Of a stretch of DNA of 64,000 bases, positions 43,795-56,106 are shown in pieces. The stretch is from the NCBI GenBank assembly GCA_002794785.1, contig NBBA01000008.1, forward strand, positions 1,116,001 through 1,180,000, in the 5' to 3' direction. The notes below the pieces were generated by a model that saw only the letters and a program-made list of their open reading frames with translations, was not told the origin of the DNA and searched no databases. This stretch comes from Coniferiporia sulphurascens (lineage: Eukaryota; Basidiomycota; Agaricomycetes; Hymenochaetales; Hymenochaetaceae). Numbering within the stretch: position 1 is the first letter of the stretch; every line of letters begins with the position of its first letter. The position numbers and the translations under genes were made by a program.

Positions 43795-46700
43795 TTAGAG
43801 CTCGTCGTGAGGAGAATGAGGGTCGCTGAGGGTGCTAGTGCTCTCTTCTGTACTCCCCGATTCGGACCCTGACGGCGACCCACTCTCGCTTGGTATGCTC
43901 TCCGAAGAGGTCGAAGAAGCAGAAGGGAGAAGAGGAGGAGCTACTAGACGCAACCTTCTTCGACTTCGGCGGCGCCTTCCTGCGCATGAGCTTAAGCGCA
44001 GCGTTCTCCAACGTCTTCGCGCGCGCCTTCATCTCCGTCGTCAGGATAACAGGGTCCTCGTTCGCCCGCACGCTCTTCTGCTTCTCGACCCACTCGTTCA
44101 GCCAGCTCTCGTGCTCCTTGAGCGCCTTCTCCAGCGCGTCGACCTCCTCGGTGGTGTAGAATGCGGGCAGGTTGCCTGGTACGAGCTCCGCTGTGAGGTT
44201 CTTGCGCGCTTCGGTGATGAAGACCCGGCTCATCCAGTTGACGCGCTGGGAGTTGTTGAGTGCTGGGGGGAACGCCTCGATTTCCTGATACCTGAATTGG
44301 ATCGGGCGTTCAAGGCGTCTGTGGAGGGGGGAGAGTAGAGAATCAGCACCCAGCGTCGAAATACACTATTATTTATCACGAAAGCGCTTACTCGACTGCA
44401 TCCTTCTTGTCCCAGAAATCGATCAACTGTGCGTCATCGGCCTCCTCGTTCATCCAATGCAGTAACTCCGTGACCTTGTCCTGGATGACCTCCCGTTCCT
44501 CTTCCTTCGAGCACTTCTTGAACGGGCTCGTCTCATCATCGTCTAAGAGATCGCGCAACCGGTACAGATATGCTTCAAGACCGTTGCGCGCCTCCTCCCG
44601 GCGGCGCTTGGCGGCTTCGGCAGTGTCGATCGAGATGAGTCTAACGAATTCATTCATTCATGCTCAGCTCGTGCATGGACTTAGGGAAGGAACCAGGGTG
44701 CTTACCTGTCACGCGAACGGCGCACCTCCGTAGGTGTCAATGCTGGGATCGACAACGGCTTGACGCTAAGCTTAAGCGGGATAGTGTCTCTGACTTCCTT
44801 CTTCTTTTCCGGGCTTGGCGATGGCGATGCAGCAGACGAAGATGAGGACGCGGACTCTGAAGGGGACACGCTCTCAGACTCAGCGGACTCGCTGGCCGTA
44901 GTGGAGGAGCTCGAGCTCGTTTCAGAAGAAGCCGCCTCCGACGACGGTTCGTCCTTTGCGTCTTCCTTCGCGCCGGAGCCAAAGAAAACTTTCAGTTTGC
45001 CTGTAGAGTCGGTCAAGCGTCAAATACGACGAGAAACGGGAAGACTAACCGGCGAAGGACTCGTCCTTCTTGATCTCGCCGTACGCGACGGCGTCTTGGA
45101 TCCCGGCGAAGCCAGATTCCGATAAAGCCAAAGTCGCTTTCACCACGGGGTCAATCGCGCCTGCCTCAACGAGTTCTGCCAATGCCTCCTTGACGCCGAT
45201 GATCTCAGCCTCCAGGAGTTCGGTGGGGAGCCCACTTATATGGACTACGTTATTTTCAGTCGTCCCGGACAATTGATACGGAACACTTACGCTCCAACAG
45301 ATCCTCTGTATGACATTGTAACTACGAAATCATCCTTACGCTTGAAGGTCATCGTTTTCTTGCTGCCAACCTTTGAACCGGCAGGGAAAATGAGATTGTT
45401 AAGAGTCTTAGGCACTTTCAGCGGTGCTTGTGCATCCTCAGCGTCAACAGCCTTCGGCTGCGTGAGGTAGGATACCTGAATGTCGTAGGGTATAATGTCC
45501 GTCACTTTAATGTCCTTGGTACGGAACTGTCGGCTAATGGATGCGCCGTACAGGGCAGCGCCGAGAACGGCTGCTTCGTCTGCGTTAACGCTTGTCGCGA
45601 TCTTGCTCTCTCCGACTGCAGCCTTGATAGCAGCTTGCACCATTGGTGTGCGTGAGTGTCCGCCAGTCAGGATGACAGAAGTGATGTCGTCCAGCGTGAG
45701 GCCTGCGTTTCGGATGGCATCCAAGATTGGTTGTGAGAACTTGGGTTTCAAGTCCGCGCAAGCTGTCTCGAAAGCGGAGCGAGAAACCTTGGAACGGTAG
45801 TCAACGTCGAATGCGATGCTTTCTATGGTCGCAGTTGCATCGGTGTTCGTGCTCAATATTGCTTTGACACGTCCAGACTCCTTTAGCAGCTTCGCCATCC
45901 CGCGCGCATCACCAGTGACCGGACGACCATGTTTGACCTCAAAGTCTAGTGCAAGCATATCCCGCAGGCGGCGGTCAAGTTCTAAACCGCCTGACGAGCG
46001 GTCATAACCAACACCCGCGACAGTGATCTGCGTTCCATCTTTCCCTTTCTTTCCGTTTCCTGAGGCCGCTTCAAAAGATACCACCGTCGCACGTACGCCA
46101 CTGGCTCCAGCGTCATAGATGACATGATATTCCTTGCTCTCAGTGAAAGAGCGAGTCATCGCGTAGTTAAGAGCGACCGCAGTCCCGTCGTTGACCAACG
46201 CAAGCAGACGAAGCCCGGCTAATTCCAGCGCATCGGCAACGGCGTCCCGCTCGAATTGCGTGAAATACGACGGGACGACTACGACCGCGTCGCGGACCGG
46301 TTCACGCGCGTCCGAGCTTCCGACGGACTCTGCGAGATCCTTCACATAGGAGAATTGCATCGCAATAAGCTCCTCGACACTCCACTCTGTGCCATTTCCG
46401 TTCGACCGGCGAATGGCAACAGTGTCCCGCTTTGTGCGCGTGAGCTCAGCGGGGCTTACCGACCGAAAGGCGTCAACGGCGTCAGAATCAAAGGGAACAC
46501 CTTGGAGAGTTTTAAGGTACGTGAACGAGTCCAAAGGAAAACGCGTCGCCTTTAATGACACGATGCAGTTAGACGGTAAAGTTTGACATTTAACATTACC
46601 GGGGCTTACTGACGATGTTAAACGCGTCCGAGCCAAACAAGCGATCCTCCCCTTTCCAGGCGACGGAAGACAGTATTTTGCGCTTAGAGTCACGGTTGAG

Positions 46701-46856
46701 CAGGACGTCAAAGGGCACGCCCGGTTTCATTACAGATGCCTTGATCCATTCGCTCCCATAGTCAATTGCGAGGATAGCCGCGGACACATTCTGGGAGAAC
46801 CAAAGGAAGGAGAGTGCAAAAGAAAGAAAAAGAGGCAGAAGACGTCGACAAATCAT
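43795..46856 (-). CDS. LHS1: ER Hsp70-like chaperone Lhs1 / GRP170 (HYOU1 family)
   Basis: Lhs1/GRP170 is an ER-lumen Hsp110-type protein, a nucleotide exchange factor for BiP and a holdase. Exon 1 starts with a signal peptide (LLPLFLSFALSFLWFSQNVSA) followed by ILAIDYGSEWIKASVMKPG, the diverged phosphate-1 motif. Next come PLDSFTYLKTLQGVPF, VVVVPSYFTQFERDAV, ALVNDGTAVALNYA, the GGLELDRRL and VILTGGHSRTPMVQ motifs, NADEAAVLGAALYGA, then the beta domain, an acidic Ser-rich loop and a long helical C-terminus. The final codons read SPHDEL and TAA at 43795-43797, an ER retention signal. Reaching it from the upstream frame needs either a one-base correction in the GGG run at 43925-43927 or a 55-nt intron with a weak donor. 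Introns elsewhere are clean. The TATA box lies near 46910. Confidence 0.9.
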
Positions 46857-47557
46857 GGTACGGGCTCAGCACATCAACGGAGGAGGCGTCGACGGTCCAG
46901 CTCTTATAAAACGCAGCCGCTAGGTGATGGGTGTAACGTGTCTCCTCGGTCGGCGATGTAGACGTGGCACAACGCGTCCAGCGCTCGCGTATTACGTGTC
47001 GTCCAAGAACGGCAAGGCGATCGCGATTAGTAAGACCACCTCTAAATTGCAACTGCACCCGCGCATTTATAACAAAAACAAGAGCTCAAGGTGTGACTTT
47101 CGTGTCGTCAATTGGGCACGGGCACAAGACAAAGCCACCGAACCCACGTTGGGTAGCTTAAGGTCGCCAAAACAATTAGGTACACTATATCCTCTCGTCG
47201 GATCGTAAAAGACACATCTCTTCCGCGTAGGATTTACCACCAAAGGTAAGAAACCTTGCATTAATCAAGAGGGCTCTTTGAATATTTAAAGCCGTACTCT
47301 CCGTCCATGGTGGCGGACACAGTTATGACAAGCCCGATATCTCTCGCCAATGAGACCCGCAAACGCTGACATCTGCTGGAATTCAAGTTAACTTGTTATG
47401 CTGAAAAGCGTCGTATAATAAAAACATCCAGTGTACACTATATCACAAAAGGTCGCCTGTAGGAACGATGTACGTCAAATCGAGTCTCATGCACGAGTGA
47501 GTCGACACATACCAAAGCAAACAACAGAGGAAAAGACGGTCTATCAACCTAAGCATG
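46857..47557. promoter_or_regulatory. LHS1 promoter region and ASF1 3' side
   Basis: Contains a TTTATAA box (minus strand, about 46909-46915) about 55 bp upstream of the LHS1 ATG, GACGTGG at 46961-46967 (close to the unfolded-protein response element core TGACGTGG) and ACGCGT at 46972-46977. The rest is unassigned and includes the ASF1 3' UTR on the right. Confidence 0.45.
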
Positions 47558-48320
47558 TCACGACACCGGAACAGCCTCCGGCTGAGGATCTACTGGTTCT
47601 GGCTCGTCATCGGCGAGGTCATTCGCCGAAGGGACGGCCGCAGACTGTGCTGCCCCACTGCGACCTGTGTCGTCTGCATTGGCGACACGTCCCTATTAAA
47701 TCGCGTCAACATTAGAGCCATCACCGCACAGCAGCAGCAGTATACGCACCACTTGATCTGAAAGCGCGTCACACGCGGCTTTGCATTCACATCGCGCGTC
47801 AGTCTGTCCACCATCACGCTTTGCGGCGGGTTCTCGCGCAGCTCCTCGCTGTCGTATTCGGTGTTTTGGTAGTAGCCGACACGCACGAACTCTTGGTCGT
47901 TGTAGCTCCCCGTGAGGATGAGCGCGGCGACGCCGAGGAGGTCGTCTTTTGGAATGCGACGCGGGTCAGGAGCAGGGCTTTCGAAATCAAAGGAGTTGGT
48001 GCCGACGGAACGGGTCCGACTAGACATGAGTCGAGCTCCTGGTCGAGCTCTTCGTTGCCAGGCGAAGAGACGTAGATGAGCCGCCATTCGAGGTCTGGTG
48101 TAACGTCGGCGTGTAAGCCGGTTATGATAAGTATAATAGCATGCCAAGAATACGAACCGTCTGGTAAAGGCGCAATACACTCGAACAGAACGCGAAAACT
48201 GTACGGGTCGGTGAAACGCGCCGGATTGTTGAGGAACTCGACATTCTGTATAAATTTGGGTCATCAAAGGCGTCGCGAGCCTCTAATTGTAAAACACACT
48301 TTGATGGTTACGATAGACAT
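47558..48320 (-). CDS. ASF1: Histone H3-H4 chaperone Asf1
   Basis: Asf1 binds H3-H4 dimers and hands them to CAF-1 and HIRA during replication, repair and transcription. Four exons: 48300-48320 (MSIVTIK), 48158-48245 ([17 protein letters not shown]...), 47746-48094 and 47558-47692. They carry the family core: [80 protein letters not shown] and [11 protein letters not shown]. An acidic tail ([16 protein letters not shown]) ends at TGA 47558-47560. Between GPVP and GTNSF the frame shifts by one base near 48006: the family needs one more base in the 'CGG' there. Without correction the product would stop early. Given the perfect conservation on both sides, an assembly error is more likely than a dead gene. 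It shares a promoter with the BAG gene. Confidence 0.9.
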
Positions 48321-48686
48321 GTCGAAATGCTATCAGAATGGAGGCAGGACGCTGGCCGATGGAAACAATTTCAACGGCGGACTCGGTGCACTGGACGGGA
48401 CGCGCTGCTCGTGAGTGTGACGCGTCGTGATCAGAGCCACATCACGCGTCACGTTTACCTTTGGGTGCTCTGGAATGTTCCCGCCTCTTCCCGGATACTC
48501 GCGCTCATCGTCGTAGAACAGCGAACTCTCTTGTCGGCGGTAGCATCTCTAAGCATCTCTAAGAATTGCACACGCAATCCTCTCCCGCCCTCGTATAAAT
48601 ACCATGATTTCATCCCGACGTTTTTGTAATTCCATAACTCCAGTCACCTAACACTCCTCAGAGTACTCTCACAAACACCTCTCACA
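48321..48686. promoter_or_regulatory. Divergent promoter ASF1 / BAG co-chaperone
   Basis: This 366-bp interval carries two perfect MCB boxes ACGCGT (48420-48425 and 48444-48449), nearer to ASF1. A heat-shock-element-like GAATGTTC (48473-48480) is followed by TTC at 48488, and a TATAAAT box (48594-48600) lies 87 bp upstream of the BAG gene ATG. The arrangement fits cell-cycle control of ASF1 and heat-stress control of the BAG gene. Confidence 0.55.
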
Positions 48687-50460
48687 ATGATGTCTTACCT
48701 CTACAACCCAAGCTCCTACGCGAATACTTTCTATGGCTCGCCTTTCGCCCGCCGTTCTCCGTCGCCGCCGACATACTACCCACGTAACGCCGCATACGAC
48801 TCGTATCCGTACATCCAGGCCCTCGCCGAGGAGCAGGCTGCACGTTATGCTCTTCGGGAAGCAATGCAACGCGAGCAAGAAGCGCGGCGCAGACGTGCGC
48901 AGGAAGAGGCTTACGCAAGGGCCCTCGCTCAGGAGGCGAGGGCAAGAGCCATACGTCAACGACCCCGGTCGTTCTACACCCTTCAGACTGGGTATCCCGA
49001 GTACGGTTACGACTACGAAGACAGGCAAAACGAAGACGTATGCTCGCCATTTGAGCAGCTGTTCTCTACGCCGAGATGTTCGCCGGAGTGTGAGCTCCGC
49101 TTTGGACCTGCATCGGGAGCAACGCGTTCTCGGACATGCCAGCACCCTCAGCCGGCTCACGAGGAGAGCCAGCGACAGGTCTGTCCTCTTAGCTGCCTCA
49201 TAATTTATAAAATACTGATCTCGTTTTTCAGAACGCACAGGAGCCTGGCACTTCCTCATCCCACATCCCAATAAACAGACCTACGCCAGCCACCGCTATG
49301 TCGTCTCCCGCTCCTCCATCTGCGCCACAACTTTCGCAAGAAGTTTGCAACGAAGCTGCTTCAAAGATCCAAGCAGCCTACCGCGCACATGCCTCGCGCA
49401 AATCTGCGCTTGCCTCGATCAAGTCTATCAGTCAACGCTTCGAGACCTTGCGAGACGCCTTTTCCTTCCCTTCTGAGCTCGATTTCCAAGACAATCACAA
49501 GGACGCCACCCTTACCTCTGGAGAGAGACCGCGACTTGCGTACACTGCGCGCAACATTCCCATACACGCGCATGAGGATGTATTGTTGAAGTTGTTGCAG
49601 GCGCTTGATGCAGTCGAGTCGCACGGCGATGCGGCGGTGCGCGATGCACGTCGTGCGCTCGTGCAGGCAGTCGAGAAGGAACTGGGCCGTGTTGACGCTG
49701 GTGTACGCCGCGTGTGGGAGGAACGTGTTCCGCTAACCGAGGAGCCAGCCACAAGTGAGCCGACAGCAGCAGCGCCGGAGGAATTGACGATGGAGACGGA
49801 GCTTGGTATGATCAATGCAACCGGCGAGCAGTCCGAGCTGGAGGTGGAATCGGTATCTTCTTCCTTGCAGAAACAACAATTGCCGCACCTGTCCCGATCG
49901 CCGAAGTTACTGCCCACGAGGATCTACCATCAATAGAACCCGAAACAGCAGGTCCCCTGTCTACAGAGGCGATGGACGTTGAGACGACGGTCGAGGGGGC
50001 CCCGGCTCTTTCATCGGAGGATCATGTCGATGATCTCGAACAGGCGACGCATACCGAACTCCCTTCTGAGTCCAGCTCGACCTGTGACGCCGCGGAGGCA
50101 TCGCCGATTGCCACCGACAAACACGAACTCGTATCTGTCTGCGAACTCGTCGCCGAAGAGGGAAACACTGTGTCCGACGTGAATAGCGAACCAAGTGCGC
50201 TATCAGCGGAAGCATCGCTAATCGCTACCGTCAAACCCGAACTCGTATCTGTTTGCGAGCCCATTGCAGAAGAAGATGAACTTGCATCCGATGTGGATAG
50301 TGAGATAAGCTCGCTATCGAGTCCACTCGACGTCGCGGATTTTGCGCCGCCTTCTGAGGAAGTGGAAGACGACGATGATGCGGAAATGGTGACGGTTGAG
50401 GAGACACTCGAGGCTCCAGCTTCAAATAATAACGCAGAAGCAGAGTTTGTTCTAGTTTAG
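48687..50460 (+). CDS. IQ-motif and BAG-domain Hsp70 co-chaperone
   Basis: BAG domains bind the Hsp70 ATPase domain and promote nucleotide exchange. Exons: 48687-49178, 49232-49805 and 49871-50460, with GT..AG introns. Exon 1 encodes a Tyr/Pro-rich start and a long Arg/Glu/Ala helix (EEAYARALAQEARARAIRQR). Exon 2 has an IQ motif (ASKIQAAYRAHASRKSALAS) running into a BAG domain of about 110 residues (ISQRFETLRDAFSFP ... DVLLKLLQALDAVESHGD ... VRDARRALVQAVEKEL). Exon 3 is acidic and contains two tandem units of about 40 residues, each with 'ELVSVCE' and 'AEE'. The IQ plus BAG pairing is common in mushroom-forming fungi. The TATA and heat-shock-like element upstream suggest stress induction. Confidence 0.82.
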
Positions 50461-51305
50461 TTGCGCATCTCGTTTATTCTCTGGGATTTTTCTTCGACAT
50501 TGCTTTAATGTTTTGTGTCATTATATTTAAGTATATACATTGTACAATAAATGCATCTTTTGAATAATTTGAAGTCTGCCGTGCTCTTATCCCCATTTGG
50601 AAAGAGGGCTTCCTTTTCTGGATAAAACGCCTACATACATGAGATACTTTGCAATTCGAATGAGTACTGTTCGGAGTTGGAAGGCTTGCCGAATATGCTT
50701 TCGTAAAGGGATCCGTATGCCTCATATTACAGCTCGATTACAGAGTCAAGCTCAGCACGTTATTACTATTGGAGCTAGCAAAGAGGAGAGAATTTATGTT
50801 CCCCATGAGATACCATTAATCATGACGAACGACGAGAGTCATCATCCCCATCCGAGGTCGGACTCCGCTTAGCTAATAGCGCACGACGCGCCGATGCGCA
50901 CGTGATGCAGCCATACATCCAGTCTTGTCGCTGTAATGTAATAGGAACGATAGCGATGCACTTATAGAGTCAAGTAAATAAACTAAGAACGTTTTCTCTC
51001 GAGGCGACGAGCAGTGTCTTCGTGTCATTAAACTGATGACGAGCCCTGACTTTGAAATACACCGGATTTAAGTTTAAAATAATTAAAGCCTGATAATTGA
51101 TTGAGTAAGCAATATGCCTCGTAACCTCTGTTGTCACTCCATCGCCGCACACACGGGCAGCCAAGCCGAGCAGCGCCTCCACCAGTAGCGTCTCTGATCG
51201 TTGCTTTCCCTTTACTGGGTCTCAGTTATTTCGGTCTCTTCAATCTCATCTATAACTCTCTCAGTCTGCGTCTTGAGACCTACACCGAAGAAAACACCCG
51301 ACTCG
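50461..51305. other. Intergenic region
   Basis: BAG gene 3' UTR on the left and the MUN-protein promoter with a C/T-rich leader on the right (about 51190-51305). A frame at 50597-50872 lacks family features. Otherwise nothing notable. Confidence 0.45.
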
Positions 51306-54300
51306 ATGTCGCGCAGGAGCTACAGCAGCTTTGCCAGCCAAAAACGAATATCACGATATGTCTCGGACGACGATGTCTTTTCGTAAGCGTTCTCAGAATT
51401 ACATTTAATTTCCGTGGTCTGATATTTGATGTAGTTACACTTTACGAGTAGCGTGAGTGCGAAGTCGTTAATTGTGATATCGCACGGCTGACACGACGGT
51501 GCTTTAGCTTCTTGAGCTATCTTATGCAACCCAAGCCTGTCGACACCAATGTAACTACCCGACCCAGAGGCGGCGCGAGAGAAAGACCATGCGTCGCGCA
51601 TATCTGATGCCATCTCCAACTCCATCCTGTCAATCGGGGACCTCTTCAAGGACGCTACGCGCGACGGCCACAAGAGCGTCAAGTTCCCGGAAAAGCTGCT
51701 TAAGGTGCTGGACGCGAAGCTTGCGAATATTGCAATGGGGAAGGATGCTGCGTACGTGTTGCATATCTGACGTCTCTTGACTACTCCGCCCGCTGAATGA
51801 TCTGGTGGTTACTAGGTACTCTGACCAACTTATCCGGCGTACGTTCGCCGCGTTCTATGGGACGTCGACAACAGAACAGTTTAGGCGGCAAATGAAGGAG
51901 AACCGCAAGATTGAGGAAATGATTCTGATGTTCGCGACGACGGCGACTGGTGTGCTGAGGCGTGATCCCTCACTTGCGGGGGACACCTGGAAACTCGAGC
52001 TTAATAAACACATTGCCTCGTTTGTCCAGATGCTGCGGGAATGTTTACGAAACGTCGGGCACGTTTCCCAGGACCTTACAGCGCGCCTCGATATGTATGC
52101 CGCAAAGCTCTCGCCGTCGCCTACCTCGACGGACTCTGGGTATGAAACCGCGTCAACGACGAGCAGGCGGAATGAGTCGGTATCATCGGTATCGGCGCTC
52201 GGCCTTAGTATGAATGTGATGGACATGGAGTTGGTAAAATCTGTGGCATTGCTGTTTGGGTTTCAGTTGCAAGACGTGCAAAGGGAGGTTTACCAGCTGA
52301 AACATTTCTGCACGGAGAAAGCCGCCATGGCAGACCTTAAGGTGAGTCTCCTCCCCAGATTATTTACGCAAGCGCCCGTTGACATATCCACACTTTAGAC
52401 CTGCCTCAAAAACCTCAACGCGGGTGAAGCGTTTCCGGGACGACGAGAAGACTTTGAATCTGAGGAAGCCTGGAACCTATGGAGAACGACGGAGCTATCA
52501 CATCTTCAGCAGCTCATGGTTATTATGGTCCAATTCAATCCAGAGCTTGCGAAGTCTGCGCCTTCCGAAGTTCTCCCTACTGTGCCCACGACGACCGCAA
52601 GGCCGGGTTCAGTATACTCAGTCACACCCGGGTCGTCGTCCAGGCATCCGTCGATCAGCAGCCGACGGTCTGTCGCGCTTGTTGGCAGTGGTATGGGTTC
52701 GCTGGACCTTGTTGCCGAACAGGTTGACGAAGACGAGGAGGTTGAGGCGGGTGGCAACTTCACGTACATCCCCCCGAACCCGAAGCGCTTTTACAAACGC
52801 GTTCTGGAGTTATGTATCCAAGCGGACCTTGATGCAATGGCTAACCTCCCGGAGGATCAGGAGGTTTCGTTGGGTATATTGTCGCCACGGCATATCGACC
52901 TCATCAATGAATGCGCGTTAAGATGGCGTATAAGCCAGTCATACCGTGTCGCGTGTTTCATGGATGTCATCAAGGCAAAATATGAACGGGAAGAGGTGCC
53001 ACTGGAATGTATTCCTGAGGGTCTGCAGATGATCTCGAAGGCCATGCACGATGTCGACATTGGACGATGGCCGAAGGCAGATGTAGGTTGCCTTATCTGT
53101 CATTTTTACCTTGCATGCTGACCGTGCCTTTTCCAGTCAGATTACCTCGCTGATGTCTGCGGCAGTCTTTTTACCATTTTCATCGGCTCCCTCTACCACT
53201 GTCTGGATGCACTTCCCGGATTGAAACCCTCAGAAATTGCACCGTATCTCAATGTACTCGAGACATTGCAGGAGACTGGACTCCTTGATCGCTTTGATGT
53301 CGACGTGAATGCCCGTGTTGAGACTTTGCGCGAGAAGGCTCGCGAAACCATTGCACAAGCATATATCGGGAAAGCACAAGAGCTCTTCGCCGCACCCGGC
53401 GTGAATCGTGCGCTGCCTCTTCTCCTCATGACAGACGTCATCGAGAAGAATGCAAAATTACTTGACAAACGCTTCCCCGAGCCGCTACTCGGGCACGTTG
53501 ACTTTGTAGCGTTGGTGATGGAGGTACAGGTACCCATGTATCTGGAAGACCTTGAGGCAAATCGCAAGCGGTTATACGAAAGCTCGATGAACGGTCCGAC
53601 TCCCGACGTCCCGATTGAAGATATATTCACGTTATTTAGGCGGACGAAGACAATTCTGGAAATGCATCATGCGTTTTGTCCAAGGTTTGTACCTGTGTAA
53701 GGAACAGTAATCATACTTAAAGGCTAACCACCGGATTAAGTATTCAACTTCAATTTGATTTGGTCTCCTTTTTCGAGCCGTACGTGCGTCAATGGCTGGT
53801 TACTGTGGATGACAAGACATTACAATGGGTACAGGGGGTATGTATGAACGACTCTTACTTTCAAAGGCACGACTGACTTCTCCTTCTCCCCTTAGGCCAT
53901 CAACGCCGACAAGGTAATGTCCGGAAACTTTATGAACTATTTATTTCTCGCTTACTTAGATTCAAACTAGTTTGAGGCATCCGACGCTGGCGGACACAGC
54001 TCCTCAATCGTCGACCTCTTCGATTCCATCCGGAGTCCGATTGATTTCTTGAAAGACTTGGAGTGGGTTGACGAATACCAAGAAGCTCGCTTCTTCACGG
54101 CTTTGTCAAAGGTATTGACTCTGGCAGTGGGATTGAGCAACGCAGGCTAAATACGGATACTTCTTGACAGACGATCAGTAAGGCTCTCGATCAGTATTGC
54201 CGGAGTGTCGAGGAGCTATTTATGACCGAGATGTTCCCCCGCCCGACCGACTTCCTCCAGCCGCAGAAGCAGTCTGCGTGGCTTGAACGTGCTAAGCAGC

Positions 54301-56106
54301 TCGCCCTGGTGACTGGTGAAAAGAAAATTATTCCCTTCAATTTCCAACCGACGTCATGCGTCAAGCTAAACAACATCGATGCTGCACGGCGATTATTAGA
54401 CGGTGTATACTCGCGTATCGACGTCGATACTGTTGCTAGCACGCTCGAACGGACTGCACCGCCCGTGCCTGAAAAGCAAGAACGACAACGCTTTTTGTTC
54501 ACAATAAAGACGGTGATTGCAGAAGGGCTTGTTCCCTTGGATAGCAGTCCGTCATCAAAACTCGACACTTTTGTCACTCTGAGCGACGAGGCGGGGAATC
54601 GGTTGGCGAAGACCAGAACGATATACGAGTCGCTCGATCCTCGATGTGAGTTTTGCCATCCGCCAAGGCGGAGTAGAGTTTAACCCGTTTTAATAGGGGA
54701 CGAGACCTTTGACATATCGATCGACAAGCCTCTCTGGCTAATGATTAGTGTACGAGACCGGGCGCTTATCGGAAAGCACGACACGGTAGGGCGTGCATAT
54801 TTATGTCTGGATCCGCGACGGTTCGGCGACTTTTTAGCGCACGATCTATGGTTCGACTTGGACACGCAAGGTCGGATACTTCTGCGCGTAAGTATGGAAG
54901 GAGAACGAGATGATATTCAGTTCTACTTTGGTCGTGCGTTCCGTTCGCTCAAGCGCTCCGAGGGAGACATGGTCCGCATCTTCATTGATAAGGTAGAATG
55001 ATTACTCTGCGTGTTTTGCTTCTGGGCTTAATGGGATTCTGTCATCAGATGTCACCTTTTATTCAGCAATCGCTCTCGCGTCCGGTCCTCAAAAACCTTG
55101 TCAAGACGGGCACCGGGCTTGATTACACAAAGGCGTTGGACAACGTGACAGCCTTTTACCGGAATGCCGTCGGCCCCAGTGCGAGCGAGGTGCAAATCCC
55201 ACTTCCCCAATCGGAGAAACCGCGCATCAAACCCGAGGCACTTTCGGACTACGATATCGAGCAGGCGATCACTCCGCTGTTTGACTACTTTGAGGCGAAT
55301 TTGCAGACGCTGAATACGTACCTCTCGGACGAGACGAGGGAAATGGTGATGACGCGTTTATGGAAGGAGATCCTCACGGTCATTGAGGGATTGCTCGTTC
55401 CTCCGTTGTCGGACGTTCCGAGCGATATGAAGCCGTTATCAGATAAGGAGGTTGATATCGTTTTTAAGTGGCTGAAGGTGAGCTCCTACAAGGTGCTCTT
55501 TTAATTAAGAAAGGAAGACTAACTTGTCTGGGAAGTTCCTTCGTGACTACTTCTACATTGATGGTGAGGGTATGCCTCTGGAAACGCTCCAGAATCAGAA
55601 ATACCGCGACGTGGTATCCATACGCCTTTATTATGACTGGAGCACGTAAGTCTTGTGCGGACTGCCCTTCCTTCAGGTTCGCTTACACGTCACATAGCGA
55701 CGCCCTGATGGAGGAGTGCGTGAGAATGATGCAGCAGCAGCTGCGGTCGGCGCCCACAGTAAAGAAGCGCGCGAAGACGGTGTACTCGCAGCGGAACCTC
55801 GGTACGATCAAGGACAGAAAGCGAGAGAAGCGCGAGCAGAAAGAAGTATCGAACGGCGAGACCATTATGCGGATTTTGCGGATGAGGTACGTGCTTGTTG
55901 GTTCCGCATGTGTCAGGTGAAATCCCATTACTGACTACAATTGTTGCAACAGGCCAGGGACGAGCGAGTTCATCTCTCAGCAGATGCAGATCATGGCCCG
56001 GATGCAGGCCGAGCAGGAGATGCATGCACAGAACCAGGATCAGAGGAAGGTAGGGCGGCCACGACAACAACAAGATGCTCCGCCCGTGCCTCCACTGCCT
56101 TCATAG
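51306..56106 (+). CDS. Munc13-like protein with MUN and C2 domains (fungal Git1 type)
   Basis: Exon 1 (51306-51382) encodes MSRRSYSSFASQKRISRYV; exon 2 starts at 51508. The protein continues with AISNSILSIGDLFKD and SVKFPEKLLKVLDAKLAN. A long all-helical MUN-type region follows, with Munc13-homology stretches such as NPKRFYKRVLELCIQAD, LLDRFDVDVNARVETLREK and LFDSIRSPIDFLKDLEWVDE. A C2 domain comes next (TFVTLSDEAGNRLAKTRTIY, DETFDISIDKPLWLMISVRD), then a second MUN block (YDIEQAITPLFDYFEANLQT, LWKEILTVIEGLLVPPL) and a Gln-rich end with TAG at 56104. Munc13-like proteins act in vesicle priming; fission yeast Git1, with this layout, works in glucose/cAMP signalling. About 14 introns. Near 51557-51564 one base must be removed from a CCC run to join exon 2 to the conserved frame. 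Confidence 0.8.
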
